A stretch of 64,000 nucleotides of DNA from Niabella soli DSM 19437 (GTDB taxonomy: Bacteria; Bacteroidota; Bacteroidia; Chitinophagales; Chitinophagaceae), in assembly GCF_000243115.2 (NCBI RefSeq), contig NZ_CP007035.1:3100001-3164000 (forward strand), written 5' to 3'. A model generated the notes under the pieces. The model did no database searches. It saw only the letters and a list, made by a program, of their open reading frames with translations, and was not told the DNA's origin. Numbering within the stretch: position 1 is the first letter of the stretch; each line of letters begins with the position of its first letter. A program made the translations under genes and the position numbers. Of this stretch, positions 35,505 through 45,900 are shown piece by piece.

Positions 35505-38333
35505 TTGCTCCTTTTTTTTAGTACTTTACATGTAATAACCTTCTATAATTTCTTGTTGTTGCCTGTTGTATATTTTTTATATTCCTATTGCTTAACCATC
35601 AGAAAATCCTTATTTGTATTTTCCCTGGTATTGTTATCGGCCTTTTCTTACAGCCAGGAGCAGAAGGTCACTTTTCATTTTTTAAAGGATACCGTTATTA
35701 CAAATTACGGTGAAACCTTTTCCAACAGGTTATTAATTGCCAATAACACACCAGATGCGCTCTTTTTAATAGCGGCATCTGCCGATTCCCTCGCATTGAT
35801 CTCGTTGCCGGATACGCTTTCTCTCCGGGCCGGCGAAAAGAAAGAACTGTTTGTAAAATACCTGGCAACGCCTTCGCTATTCAGGTTAACGGGAAATAAG
35901 ATCTCCATAAAATACCGCATCGCCGGGAGAACCGGGTTGACGCAGGCTGCTTTTTTTATACATACGCAGACCGAACAGCCTCTTTTACTTTCCGCAGTAA
36001 ACAATATGAACTATTTAAGCGCACAAAATAATGAGGGCAGTGTACAGGTAAGATGCAGCAACAATGGATATACATCACTATCCTTTAAGCTGCTGTTAAA
36101 GTCGTATCCTGATGGTCTGGAGATAACAAACAATAACAGAGTCGTTCATTTGCAACCCGGCGATCAGGAACTGCTTTTGTTTAATTTTCGTAATATACGT
36201 GCCCAAAATCTTACACCCGATTTTAATTTGTCAGTGCAGGCAATTGATGCATTATCAGGTAAAGCGCTTACCATAACATATACGAGAGTGTTGCTTTTGA
36301 CCAGTGAAAAAAGACTACCGGTTGTAAATACCAATGCTGCTTCTTTAATAAATAATACAGCGCAACTAAGCTACCAGAGCGCCAGCAATGGCTTTAGCTA
36401 TTATCAACTGACAGCCGGCGGAGCGGTTTACCCGTCCGATAACGGAATGTTCCGTTATCATCTGAACCTGAATTATTATAACACACCCTTTTCGGGTATT
36501 GAACTATATGATTCATGGGTGGCATATAAAAACAAGCATTTTGGTATACAGGCAGGTAATATCTCGGAAAATCTCGATTATTCATTGTTCGGCAAAGGCC
36601 TGAAGGCCTCTGTTTCCCTGGATTCCAGCAATACGATAAGCGGCTATTATGTTAAAAATGAGTACCTGCTTTTTTCAAATATAAATCAGCAGCGGGAGGG
36701 CGCCGCTGTTTGGGCCGGCACTTATGCCTATTCCGGTGAAAACAACAACAGCCGGTTTGTTTATCTAAATGCGAAAGATCCCTTAACAGGCATACAAACA
36801 AATCTTATGAACGCAAATTCGGAATTGCGTTTCAGGGCAGGGCAGGTGTTAGCATTGGAGGCAGGTTATAGCCACGAAGTGCTTTCTGATGATAACAGCC
36901 TTACAAAAAAAGGATATGCAGGAGGCATCCGGTATCAGCAAACAGCGGGCAAATGGAGTTTTATATCTGATAATTATTACAGCTCTCCCTATTACGGTGG
37001 TTTGAGGCGGGGTGCTTTATTATTGCAGGAGCATATTGATTACCGGCTGAAACCTCATCAGCATGTTTTCCTGCATTATGAAGTAATTAATAATACGCCC
37101 AGCTATTTGAGCAAATACTACCCGGCTTTTCTTGATTCTAAAACTTCAAAATACCAGGCGGGTTTTGCAACGGGTGCCGGTCACTGGATGATCACGCTGC
37201 ACCCCTATTTTTATACGCAGGCGCTGCACCAGAATATTGCCGCTACGGCGCTAGCCCTGCAATCCGCTTCCTCGCATGCGGCGGCGGCTGTTTCTTATAG
37301 CGCCATGAAGCATTCTTTTTTACTTACCGCTGACTATGGGCGCGTGGCCAGTAACAATCCCTATCTGCTCAACGGCAATTATTCCGTTTGGCAAGGGATG
37401 ATCAGTTATAATAACCGCTTTGCGGGAGTTAATGCTTTTTTTCAAAATAATCCCTTTTACCTGATGCAGGAACCCCTGCCCTGGCAGCAGGGAAAATTCA
37501 GGCAATACGCGCTTTCACCTTATATACATTTTGCGCTGCTGGACAGAAAACTGGAAGGCGAGCTGTCTGACAACCTCAGCTACTACAGCTATGCGCAGGG
37601 TTGGTCCAACAGCGTTCAGGGGAAATTGGGCTTCCGGTTTAAACATACCTGGCAGGTAACTGCACAAGCCCTGTATAGCACGTATACGCAATTTCCCGAT
37701 TATAATTTTTTGCAGACACAGGTAAGTCTGATAAAATCCTTTAAACAGCAAACCGCGCCGGGTTATAAGCGTCTTTCGATTATATTTTTTGGTGATAAAA
37801 ATGCAAACGGCATCTGGGACGCTGATGAATTACCGGTGGGAAATGTAATTGCTTCTTTAAATGAATCCTTGGCAGAGAGCAATCGGAAAGGGAAAATAGC
37901 CTTTGCCAATCTGAAACCTGCCCTTTATAAACTGCGCCTGCAAAACGGGAACGGATGGTGGCTTTTGGAGCCCTGGGAGGTAATGCTGACGCATAACCAC
38001 ACTTTTAAAATTGCCCTGGTAAAATCGGCAACCCTGTCCGGAAAAATTATCGCTGAAAAAAACAGCTATTTACAAACCCTTCCTTCTCTGGAAGGTATTA
38101 CCATTATTGCAATGGACCGTCAGGGCAATAAGTTTACAACCCTTACTGATGCAGAAGGACATTTTTCATTTAATCTGCCCGTAAAGCTTTTTATTTTTTC
38201 TGTAGAAACGCAAGATGCCAACCTGCGTGTTTCTAATCAACAACAGCTTATAAATATAAAAGAGCAGGAAAATCCACTGGTTATTTTTAACCTGGCCGAT
38301 CATTCCCGGAAGATAGATATAAAGCAGTTTTAA
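35505..38333 (+). CDS. Usher-like outer-membrane barrel protein with Ig-like and regulatory-like ends
   Basis: This frame of up to 942 residues has no ATG before the signal peptide (IRKSLFVFSLVLLSAFSYSQ, around residues 33-51); TTG codons at 35505 or within 35550-35570 are the available starts. After the signal come two Ig-like segments (about 55-155 and 165-265; SNRLLIANNTPDALFLIAAS, LRAGEKKELFVKYL). A long stretch of amphipathic strands (about 280-755) rich in Tyr and Asn fits a beta-barrel. The C-terminal part has a Ca-binding-like FFGDKNANGIWDADELPVGN motif (around 762) and a carboxypeptidase-regulatory-like sandwich. This order parallels pilus ushers (N-domain, barrel, two C-domains). 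It is divergent from the pilin/chaperone unit across about 80-130 AT-rich bases. Function as a fibre-secreting channel is inferred. Confidence 0.6.
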   Translation: MLLFFSTLHVITFYNFLLLPVVYFLYSYCLTIRKSLFVFSLVLLSAFSYSQEQKVTFHFLKDTVITNYGETFSNRLLIANNTPDALFLIAASADSLALISLPDTLSLRAGEKKELFVKYLATPSLFRLTGNKISIKYRIAGRTGLTQAAFFIHTQTEQPLLLSAVNNMNYLSAQNNEGSVQVRCSNNGYTSLSFKLLLKSYPDGLEITNNNRVVHLQPGDQELLLFNFRNIRAQNLTPDFNLSVQAIDALSGKALTITYTRVLLLTSEKRLPVVNTNAASLINNTAQLSYQSASNGFSYYQLTAGGAVYPSDNGMFRYHLNLNYYNTPFSGIELYDSWVAYKNKHFGIQAGNISENLDYSLFGKGLKASVSLDSSNTISGYYVKNEYLLFSNINQQREGAAVWAGTYAYSGENNNSRFVYLNAKDPLTGIQTNLMNANSELRFRAGQVLALEAGYSHEVLSDDNSLTKKGYAGGIRYQQTAGKWSFISDNYYSSPYYGGLRRGALLLQEHIDYRLKPHQHVFLHYEVINNTPSYLSKYYPAFLDSKTSKYQAGFATGAGHWMITLHPYFYTQALHQNIAATALALQSASSHAAAAVSYSAMKHSFLLTADYGRVASNNPYLLNGNYSVWQGMISYNNRFAGVNAFFQNNPFYLMQEPLPWQQGKFRQYALSPYIHFALLDRKLEGELSDNLSYYSYAQGWSNSVQGKLGFRFKHTWQVTAQALYSTYTQFPDYNFLQTQVSLIKSFKQQTAPGYKRLSIIFFGDKNANGIWDADELPVGNVIASLNESLAESNRKGKIAFANLKPALYKLRLQNGNGWWLLEPWEVMLTHNHTFKIALVKSATLSGKIIAEKNSYLQTLPSLEGITIIAMDRQGNKFTTLTDAEGHFSFNLPVKLFIFSVETQDANLRVSNQQQLINIKEQENPLVIFNLADHSRKIDIKQF

Positions 38334-38344
38334 AAAGCGACGAC

Positions 38345-41203
38345 CTACTTACTCAGGTACATGCTTCTATCCTTATACAAAGCCCTGAAATAAGGGTCCC
38401 GCAGGTCTTTGATAAAACGGATGGCTTCACCCGTGCTCTTCATTTCAGGCCCCAGTTCTTTGTTCACGCCCGGGAATTTGTTAAAGCTGAACACCGGCTC
38501 TTTAATAGCATAGCCTTTCAGCTTTTTCTCAAATTTGAAATCGGTGAGCTTATTGGCCCCGATCATTACTTTGGTAGCAACGTTCAGGTAGGGGATCTGG
38601 TAGGCCTTTGCAATGAACGGCGTGGTACGCGAAGCACGCGGATTGGCTTCAATCACATATACCGTACCATCCTTTATTGCAAACTGGATATTGATCAGTC
38701 CCTGTATATTCAATGCCCTGGCGATCTTTTCAGAATAGTGCTCCATGGTGGTTACTTCCATAGGCGAAAGGTTAAATGCCGGCAATACGGCATTACTATC
38801 ACCACTATGGATGCCCGCAGGTTCAATATGCTCCATCACTCCCATCACATGAAAATTTGTTCCGTCATAAATGGCATCCACCTCGGCTTCCTGGCACCGG
38901 TCAAGGAAATGATCGATCAGGATCTTATTACCGGGAATATGTTTTAATAAACTGATTACGGCGCGTTCCAGCTCATCATCATTAATTACGATCCGCATCC
39001 GCTGCCCGCCCAATACATAAGAAGGGCGCACCAGCACTGGGTATCCCACGCGGTTGGCAATGGCAACGGCTTCATCCACGTTCCAGGCCGATCCATATTC
39101 AGGATAAGGGATGCCTAATTCTTTCAGCATATCGCTGAAACGGCCGCGGTCTTCCGCTATATCCATGTTATCAAATGAAGTGCCCATGATCTTTACACCC
39201 ATAGCGGTGATCTTTTCCGCCAGCTTTAAAGCCGTTTGGCCGCCCAACTGTACAATTACCCCTTCTGGTTTTTCATATTCGATCAGTTCGCGTACATGCT
39301 CCCAATACACGGGCTCGAAGTAAAGTTTATCGGCCATATCAAAATCCGTGCTCACCGTTTCGGGGTTGCAATTCATCATGATGGCTTCATACCCGGCTTC
39401 TTTGATGGCCAGCAATCCATGCACACAGCAATAGTCAAACTCAATACCCTGGCCGATCCGGTTGGGACCACTGCCCAGCACGATAATTTTCTTCCGGTCG
39501 GTAACCTTCGATTCATTATGTACCAGCCCGTCGGTAGTAACGGCTGCATTCACCGGTGCATCAAAAGTGGAGTAGAAATAAGGGGTTTTCGCTTCAAATT
39601 CGGCACTGCAGGTATCCACCATCTTATAAACCCGGCTGATTCCCAATTCTTTTCTTTTGCTGTACACAGCGTCTTCTGTATTCCCATGCCCCATGATCTC
39701 GGCAATCTGTGCATCACTAAAACCATTCACTTTTGCATCCCGCAATAATTCCGCAGGAAGGGTTTCCAGTGTATAGGCTGCTATTTGTTTTTCGATGGTG
39801 CAAAGTTTCTGGATCTCCGACAGGAACCAGCGATCGATGCCATTGGTGGCTTTTGAGATGGTACCCACGGAAATGCCCGCCATCAGTGCATCCTTAATAC
39901 GGAAAATGCGGTCCCATTTGGGTGTTTTAATATATTCCAGCAATTCTTCTCCGCGCATCAGGCTTTTGCCATAATAGCCCAGCCCGATGGCGTTGTTTTC
40001 CAGGCTCTGGCAGGCTTTCTGGATCGCTTCGTTAAACGTGCGGCCAATAGCCATCACCTCGCCCACACTTTTCATTTGAAGCCCCAGGGTGTCGTTCGCT
40101 CCTTTAAATTTATCAAAATTCCAGCGGGGGATCTTTACAATAACATAATCCAACGCCGGTTCAAAATAGGCTGATGTGGTTTTGGTGATCTGATTTTCCA
40201 GCTCATCCAGGTTGTAGCCAATCGCCAATTTAGCGGCTATTTTAGCAATAGGATACCCCGTTGCCTTGGATGCCAGGGCGGAAGAACGGCTCACCCGGGG
40301 GTTGATCTCGATGGCGATAATTTCTTCTGTTGCCGGGTTCATTGCAAACTGCACGTTACATCCTCCGGAGAAATTGCCCAGGTCACGCATCATCCGTATG
40401 GCGGTATTCCGCATCAACTGCATACCGGTATCGCTCAGCGTCATCGCCGGCGCCACCGTTATAGAATCGCCCGTATGCACGCCCATGGGGTCAAAGTTTT
40501 CCACGGTACAGATGATACATACGTTATCGGCAGCATCACGCAGCAGCTCCAACTCAAACTCCTTCCAGCCCAACACAGCCTGCTCCACCAGCACTTCGTG
40601 TATCGGCGAAGCCTGCAATCCGCGGTTCAGGGCTTCATCCAACTCGTCTTTATCATGCACAAAACCACCACCGGTTCCGCCCAGTGTAAAAGAAGGACGT
40701 ATTACCAGCGGGAAGCCTATTTCCTGTGCATATTCCTTCCCTTCCAGGAAGGAATTGGCTGTTTTGGCCGTAGCCACCTGTATGCCCAGTTGGATCATCC
40801 ACTGGCGGAACAATTCGCGGTCTTCGGCTTTGTCAATTGCCTTAATATCCACCCCGATCAGGCGTACATTATATTGCTTCCAAATCCCCAGTTCTTCCGC
40901 CTCCTTACAAAGATTGAGCGCTGTTTGTCCGCCCATGGTAGGCAATACCGCGTCAATATCGTTTTCCTGCAGGATCTGCTCAATACTTTCCGTGGTCAGG
41001 GGCAGCAGGTATACCCGGTCGGCCATCATAGGGTCCGTCATAATGGTGGCCGGGTTCGAATTGATCAATATTACCTTTATACCCTCCTCCCGTAAACTAC
41101 GGGCCGCCTGGGTACCGGAATAATCAAATTCACAAGCCTGGCCAATGATAATGGGACCAGAACCAATAATTAATACAGATTTGATGGAAGTATCTTTTGG
41201 CAT
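38345..41203 (-). CDS. carB: Carbamoyl-phosphate synthase large subunit
   Basis: This ATP-dependent enzyme supplies carbamoyl phosphate for arginine and pyrimidine synthesis. Two homologous ATP-grasp halves are present: SVLIIGSGPIIIGQACEFDY with RPSFTLGGTGGGFV in the first, and IIVLGSGPNRIGQGIEFDYC with RPSYVLGGQRMRIV in the second. The frame opens at 41239, but a perfect TACCTTTG -7 box (complement of 41237-41244) overlaps that point, so ATG 41203 (MPKDTSIKSVL) is the real start, giving 952 residues. The protein stops about 35 residues after GPEMKSTGEAI and so lacks the C-terminal allosteric (MGS-like) domain of the 1073-residue E. coli enzyme, a short form that I recall as usual in Bacteroidota. 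The glutaminase carA is not in the window. Confidence 0.96.
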   Translation of the reverse strand: MPKDTSIKSVLIIGSGPIIIGQACEFDYSGTQAARSLREEGIKVILINSNPATIMTDPMMADRVYLLPLTTESIEQILQENDIDAVLPTMGGQTALNLCKEAEELGIWKQYNVRLIGVDIKAIDKAEDRELFRQWMIQLGIQVATAKTANSFLEGKEYAQEIGFPLVIRPSFTLGGTGGGFVHDKDELDEALNRGLQASPIHEVLVEQAVLGWKEFELELLRDAADNVCIICTVENFDPMGVHTGDSITVAPAMTLSDTGMQLMRNTAIRMMRDLGNFSGGCNVQFAMNPATEEIIAIEINPRVSRSSALASKATGYPIAKIAAKLAIGYNLDELENQITKTTSAYFEPALDYVIVKIPRWNFDKFKGANDTLGLQMKSVGEVMAIGRTFNEAIQKACQSLENNAIGLGYYGKSLMRGEELLEYIKTPKWDRIFRIKDALMAGISVGTISKATNGIDRWFLSEIQKLCTIEKQIAAYTLETLPAELLRDAKVNGFSDAQIAEIMGHGNTEDAVYSKRKELGISRVYKMVDTCSAEFEAKTPYFYSTFDAPVNAAVTTDGLVHNESKVTDRKKIIVLGSGPNRIGQGIEFDYCCVHGLLAIKEAGYEAIMMNCNPETVSTDFDMADKLYFEPVYWEHVRELIEYEKPEGVIVQLGGQTALKLAEKITAMGVKIMGTSFDNMDIAEDRGRFSDMLKELGIPYPEYGSAWNVDEAVAIANRVGYPVLVRPSYVLGGQRMRIVINDDELERAVISLLKHIPGNKILIDHFLDRCQEAEVDAIYDGTNFHVMGVMEHIEPAGIHSGDSNAVLPAFNLSPMEVTTMEHYSEKIARALNIQGLINIQFAIKDGTVYVIEANPRASRTTPFIAKAYQIPYLNVATKVMIGANKLTDFKFEKKLKGYAIKEPVFSFNKFPGVNKELGPEMKSTGEAIRFIKDLRDPYFRALYKDRSMYLSK

Positions 41204-41236
41204 CCTTTTGTTTTCTTTTAAAAAAAATAAATTGCG

Positions 41237-41244
41237 CAAAGGTA
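41237..41244 (-). promoter_or_regulatory. -7 promoter box for carB
   Basis: The minus strand reads TACCTTTG, a full TAnnTTTG match, 33 bases before the ATG at 41203. It separates carB transcription from the lacI-type gene upstream. The -33 element is weak. Confidence 0.5.
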
Positions 41245-41333
41245 GCCTTTTAAAAGAGAAATTTCCCGATTAATTTGGGTGAATTTTGAGCGTTGGGATA
41301 AAGTTTTTTTGAACGAACGATTGTAAAAAAATA

Positions 41334-42485
41334 TTACCGCACAGAAGAGCCCCTGATCACCAGCTTTGGTTTTAGTGATTTTACGATGGGTTGGGCTTTC
41401 CCCTCTGTTTGAATACTCCGGAGCAACAATTCCATTGCTTCCCGGCCAATAACGCTTACGGGTTGCTGTATGGTTGTAAGACCGGGATCAATAATTTCAG
41501 CCATGGGATCATCACTAAAACCCACCACACCCAGCTCCCGGGGAACAGGAATCTTCTTTTGTCTGGCCACCATAATTAATTGAATAGCAACCGGATCGTT
41601 CACGCAAAAAACAGCATCGGGGCGGTTCCGCCTTTTTGAGAGCAGCGTTTCTGCAGCATTGATCGCTCCTTTTTTCGACAGGTCGCAATGAATAACCTGA
41701 TCCTTCCCCGACGGCAGGCCATATTTCTTCAAAGCCGCCCGGTAGCCATTCAGCCGGTTATAGGTCAACTGCAGCGAGAGGGGCCCGCCAATATGCGCTA
41801 TATTTTTATACCCGCTTTTTATAAGGTGCTCCACCGCCAGAAATGATCCTTTATAATCGTCCACATATACCTTTGAAGAATCTATTTCCTCGCACACCCG
41901 GTTAAAAAACACCACGGGAATGCCGTGTTTTTCAAATGTCCTGAAATGCTCAAAATTCTTTGTCTGGCACGACATGGAAATCAGCACCCCGTCCACCCGG
42001 TTGGACAATAACACATGAGCATTGGCTTTTTCAATCTTATACGACTCCTGCGACTGACAAATAATTACATTGTAACCCGCTTTGGTGGCCACTTCCTGTG
42101 CGGCCATAATAATGGTAGGAAAAAAATAGGTAAGGAACTCCGGCACAATAATGCCGATATTGTTTGATTTGCTTTTTACAAGGCTCTGCGCCAGCAGGTT
42201 GGGCTGGTAATCCAGCTTGCGCGCCATATCCAATACATCATTTCTCGTTTGTTCATTAATGTCGCTGTGCTCATGTAAGGCACGCGATACGGTTGATTTA
42301 GATATGCAGAGCGCCTTTGCAATATCAACAATGGTGGTCATGTGCGGACGGGCCGGTGTTACGGTTGCCTCCTCTTTTAAAATAAAATAGAGCTTGCAAT
42401 CCTTGCAATAATAACGTTGCTTACCCCGAACGATGCCGGACCGGGTAATTGCATGCACTTCTCCGCAATGAATACAACGAACCAC
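41334..42485 (-). CDS. LacI-family regulator with N-terminal zinc ribbon
   Basis: This 383-residue DNA-binding protein has an unusual start: CIHCG (Cys4, Cys7) and YYCKDC (Cys27, Cys30) form a four-cysteine zinc ribbon. Its spacing and text (GKQRYYCKDCKLYF) resemble the N-terminal zinc fingers of IS1-type transposases. A normal LacI headpiece follows at about residues 50-97 (VDIAKALCISKSTVSRALHE), then the hinge, then a periplasmic-binding-like sensor domain (NNIGIIVPEFLTYFFP, GVLISMSCQ, AHIGGP, AVFCVNDPVAIQL, VVGFSDDP, TTIQQP). It is divergent from the SusC/SusD/GH16 locus starting at 42947 and probably controls it in response to a sugar-like ligand. The intergenic palindrome at 42601-42619 is a plausible operator. 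Confidence 0.9.
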   Translation of the reverse strand: MVRCIHCGEVHAITRSGIVRGKQRYYCKDCKLYFILKEEATVTPARPHMTTIVDIAKALCISKSTVSRALHEHSDINEQTRNDVLDMARKLDYQPNLLAQSLVKSKSNNIGIIVPEFLTYFFPTIIMAAQEVATKAGYNVIICQSQESYKIEKANAHVLLSNRVDGVLISMSCQTKNFEHFRTFEKHGIPVVFFNRVCEEIDSSKVYVDDYKGSFLAVEHLIKSGYKNIAHIGGPLSLQLTYNRLNGYRAALKKYGLPSGKDQVIHCDLSKKGAINAAETLLSKRRNRPDAVFCVNDPVAIQLIMVARQKKIPVPRELGVVGFSDDPMAEIIDPGLTTIQQPVSVIGREAMELLLRSIQTEGKAQPIVKSLKPKLVIRGSSVR

Positions 42486-42946
42486 AACTGTTTTTTTTAT
42501 TAAGCCTCGCTAAAATAATGAGTTTTTTTGGATTCATTAGGCAAAGAAGTCCTGTTGTGACGGACCAATCGAAAATTTTTTAAACCATTAAAAGTTAAGC
42601 ACCGTTAAGTCTTAACGGTTTTTAATCTCAATGGTTAATGATAAAAAAGCAATTTCAAGGGCTGTTTAACGCAGAACGCTCCAGGCGTAATGCATAACGG
42701 ATCTCCGATTGACCATTCACGATTGCCCATTCACTGTCGCTTAGAAACGTCCCTTCCTGAAACCCAATCTACTTTTACATTTCCCATTCAATATCTCCTA
42801 TGCTACATTTTATTCCCCGGCCAGCTACCGGTATCGTTTGCGGAATCGTTCCCGATAGTTCTCGTTGCTCCATAAGGACCACTTTGAAAGAAACTTTTCT
42901 AACATTGTTCCAACGATTTATTTGTAATTAACAAGCAGCCATCACA
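42486..42946. other. Divergent regulatory region between lacI-type gene and susC
   Basis: This gap of 461 bases has no convincing gene. It holds the palindrome at 42601-42619, outer arms AACCATT/AATGGTT-like around it, and the nonamer ATCGTTTGC at 42833-42841, which also occurs in the operator-like site at 4574-4597. No full TTTG/TAnnTTTG promoter pair was found. Confidence 0.5.
42601..42619. promoter_or_regulatory. Perfect 19-base palindrome, candidate LacI-type operator
   Basis: ACCGTTAAG and CTTAACGGT are exact inverted arms around a single T. The site is about 116 bases from the start of the lacI-type gene and about 330 bases before susC. A shorter related palindrome, CCGTTAAAACGG, lies at 47615-47626 before the GH16 gene. 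The central odd base is unlike classical LacI sites, so the assignment is tentative. Confidence 0.45.
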
Positions 42947-45900
42947 ATGAAAAAAAATTGTTCCATCAAAGCATTTTTGCTAAAAGTATTTTGCAGCGCC
43001 GTCGTAATCATTGCCGGGCTGTTTTTGCAAACCGCAACGGCGCAATCCACCCTGCGGGAGGTTAAGGGCCGCGTTACCGATGAAACCGGCAGCCCGGTCC
43101 GCGGGGCTTCGGTTATCATTTCCGGCGCTTCCAAAGGAACACAAACAGACCCTAACGGACAGTTTACTCTAACGGCGGTTGCTGCCAATGCAAGCCTGGT
43201 GGTTTCCCATAAGGGTTTTATATCCGATTCTGTTATGGTAAAAAATAACAAGCCGCTGGTATTGGTATTGCGGCAGGATATCCAGAACCTGAATGATGTA
43301 GTAGTAGTCGGATATGGTACCCAGCGAAAAATAGCTTCAACCGGCTCCATCGCATCTGTAAAGGCGGCAGACATTACCCAAACCCCTGTTGTGAATGTTG
43401 CCCAGGGGCTGGCGGCACGGGTATCCGGGGTGCAGATCACGCAGAACAATGCTGCCCCCGGGGGAAATATCAGCGTCCGCATCCGGGGAACCAACTCCAT
43501 CAACGGATCATCTGAACCGCTGTATATTGTCGATGGCATCCAGATCTCCAATGGCGGTGGTGTTACGGATGTAAGCCCCTTATCCACGATCAACCCGAAT
43601 GATATTGAATCGGTGGAAATTTTAAAAGACGCTTCTGCGGCGGCCATTTACGGCGCCCGGGGGGCCAACGGTGTGGTGCTGATCACCACCAAGCGGGGGA
43701 AGAAAGGCGCTACACGCATTCAGTTCGACACGTATTATGGCAGCCAGCGCATCACCAAAAAATTAAAAATGATGAATGCTGCACAATTTGCGCAGCTCGA
43801 AAACGATATTTACAATACCGCTATTTATCCTGATCCGCAATCGCTGGGACAAGGAACCGATTGGCAGGATATTATTTATCGCAAAGCTCCTATTCAAAAC
43901 TACCAGGTTTCGGTAAGCGGCGGTTCAGAAAAAACAAACTTTTCGTTATCGGGGAACTATTTCGACCAGGATGGCATCATCATCGGTTCCTCCTTTAAAC
44001 GTTATTCCCTGAGGGCTACTATTGATCATACGATCAATGAACATTTCAAAACCGGTACCAGTATCCTCACCAGTTATACGATCAACAATAATATTCCCAC
44101 GGGTATTAATTCCATCGACGGGCCGCTGGTAAAAAGTGGTATTGTGGGAGCAACCCTCGGTGCGCCGCCCACGCTGGTCCCGTACCGGGAAGACGGCAGC
44201 GAATGGCCTTTCTCCGACCAGTTTAACAGCCGCTACCGGGAAATATCGAACCCGGTAGGGTTGACGCAAATTTTGGATCAGAACACTATTAAACGCACGC
44301 TGGCCAACGTGTACCTGGAAGCTAAGGCAAATAAAGACCTCAGCTACCGGGGTACTTTTAATGCAGACATCGGGGGCACGCTCAACGATTATTATTCTCC
44401 GCTTTCCATTGTAGGGCAGGCAGAACGGAATGTAAATTCCGGAAGCGCGGCCAAAGGAAATTCCAACAGTCTGAACTGGCTGCATGAAAGCATTCTTACC
44501 TATAACAAAACATTTGGCGATCATTCGCTGAAGTTTACGGGCGTATATGCGCTGCAACATATTAACAATAACTCCAACTCCATTTCTGCAAGTGGCTTCC
44601 CCAATGATGCCACTACAGACGAGTCCGTTGGTTTAGCCACCAACCGTACCGTAAGCAGCTACCGGTCTAAGGAAGTGCTGAACTCCTGGATGGGGCGGAT
44701 CAACTATGGTTATGCCAACAAATATTTTGTTGATGTTACCGCGCGGTATGACGGCGCCTCCAAATTTGGCGAAAATCATAAATGGGGCTTCTTCCCCGCC
44801 GTTGCCGGCGCCTGGCGTATTATTGAAGAACCGTTCCTTAAAAACAGTACCTGGCTGAGCGATCTTAAACTGAGAGCCAGTTACGGGTTAACGGGTAATG
44901 CCGCGGCCATTTCTCCCTACCAGTCGCTGGCGCTCATCGGTGGTGGCAGCAATTACATATTTGATCATGTGTATACCATTGGTTTAAGCCCCACCGGCAT
45001 ACCCAACCCTGATCTGCGCTGGGAAAAATCCACACAAACCAATGTGGGGATCGATGTGGGGATTTTAAACAACCGGATCAACCTTGTGGCGGACTATTAT
45101 GATAAAACCACAAAAGATCTGTTATTTGTGAAGTCACTGCCGCTTTCTTCCGGCTATACTGCTGTAACCGGCAACTTTGCCAGCATACAGAACCGTGGCA
45201 TTGAGTTTTCTGTGAATGCAAAAATTCTTACCGGTGCTTTCCGGTGGAACGCCAATGCCAATTTTACCCGCAACCGGAACAAGTTGTTAGCCCTTGCAGA
45301 CGGGGTTCAGGAATATGTATTAAACCCTTATAGCGTGTTGCAGGTAGGTCAGCCATTGGGCATCTTTAAAACCTATGTCTTTAACGGTATTTATCAAACC
45401 GGCGAAACCGTATTGCCCGGAAGTGGCAGCAGGATCGGAGGCGTGAAAGTGGCTGATTTGAACAACGACGGCCAGATTACCGGGGCCGATCAGAAAATCA
45501 CGGGTAATGCAAATCCGAAATTTATTTTTGGTTTTTCTTCCGACCTCAGTTATAAGAATTTTGATCTCTCCTTTTTCCTTTCCGGTGTTCAGGGCAATAA
45601 AATATTCAACCTGAGCCGGTACACTTTTGAAAACCCGCTGGGTGGGCGAAACGTGGTGGAAGGAGCCGTGAACCGGTGGTCGCCCACTAACCCCAATAAT
45701 GAGTATGCCAGCGGATACCAGGGTGGTCGTTTGCCCGTTTCCGACCGGTTTGTTGAAGAGGGTTCTTACCTGCGTTTAAAGAACATTACGCTGGGCTATC
45801 GCCTGCCGCCTATTAAAGGGATCAGCAGTGTACGCGTTTATGTAAGTGGAAACAACCTGCTTACCCTTACAAAATACAGCGGCTATGATCCGGAAGTAAA

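Noticed and set aside
40266-41123. Long open frame of 285 codons on the plus strand
   Set aside because: It lies wholly antisense to carB, whose product is unmistakable. The antisense product is Ser/Ile/Cys-rich with no family pattern.
41334-42485. Insertion sequence, because of the transposase-like zinc ribbon
   Set aside because: The rest of the protein is a full LacI-type regulator. There is no transposase catalytic domain and no terminal inverted repeats.
42928-43647. Open frame of 239 codons on the minus strand
   Set aside because: It is antisense to the plug region of the SusC gene at 42947 and lacks plausible protein features.
43946-44560. Open frame of 204 codons on the minus strand
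   Set aside because: It is antisense to the third SusC gene, an effect of that gene's codon use; no recognisable protein.
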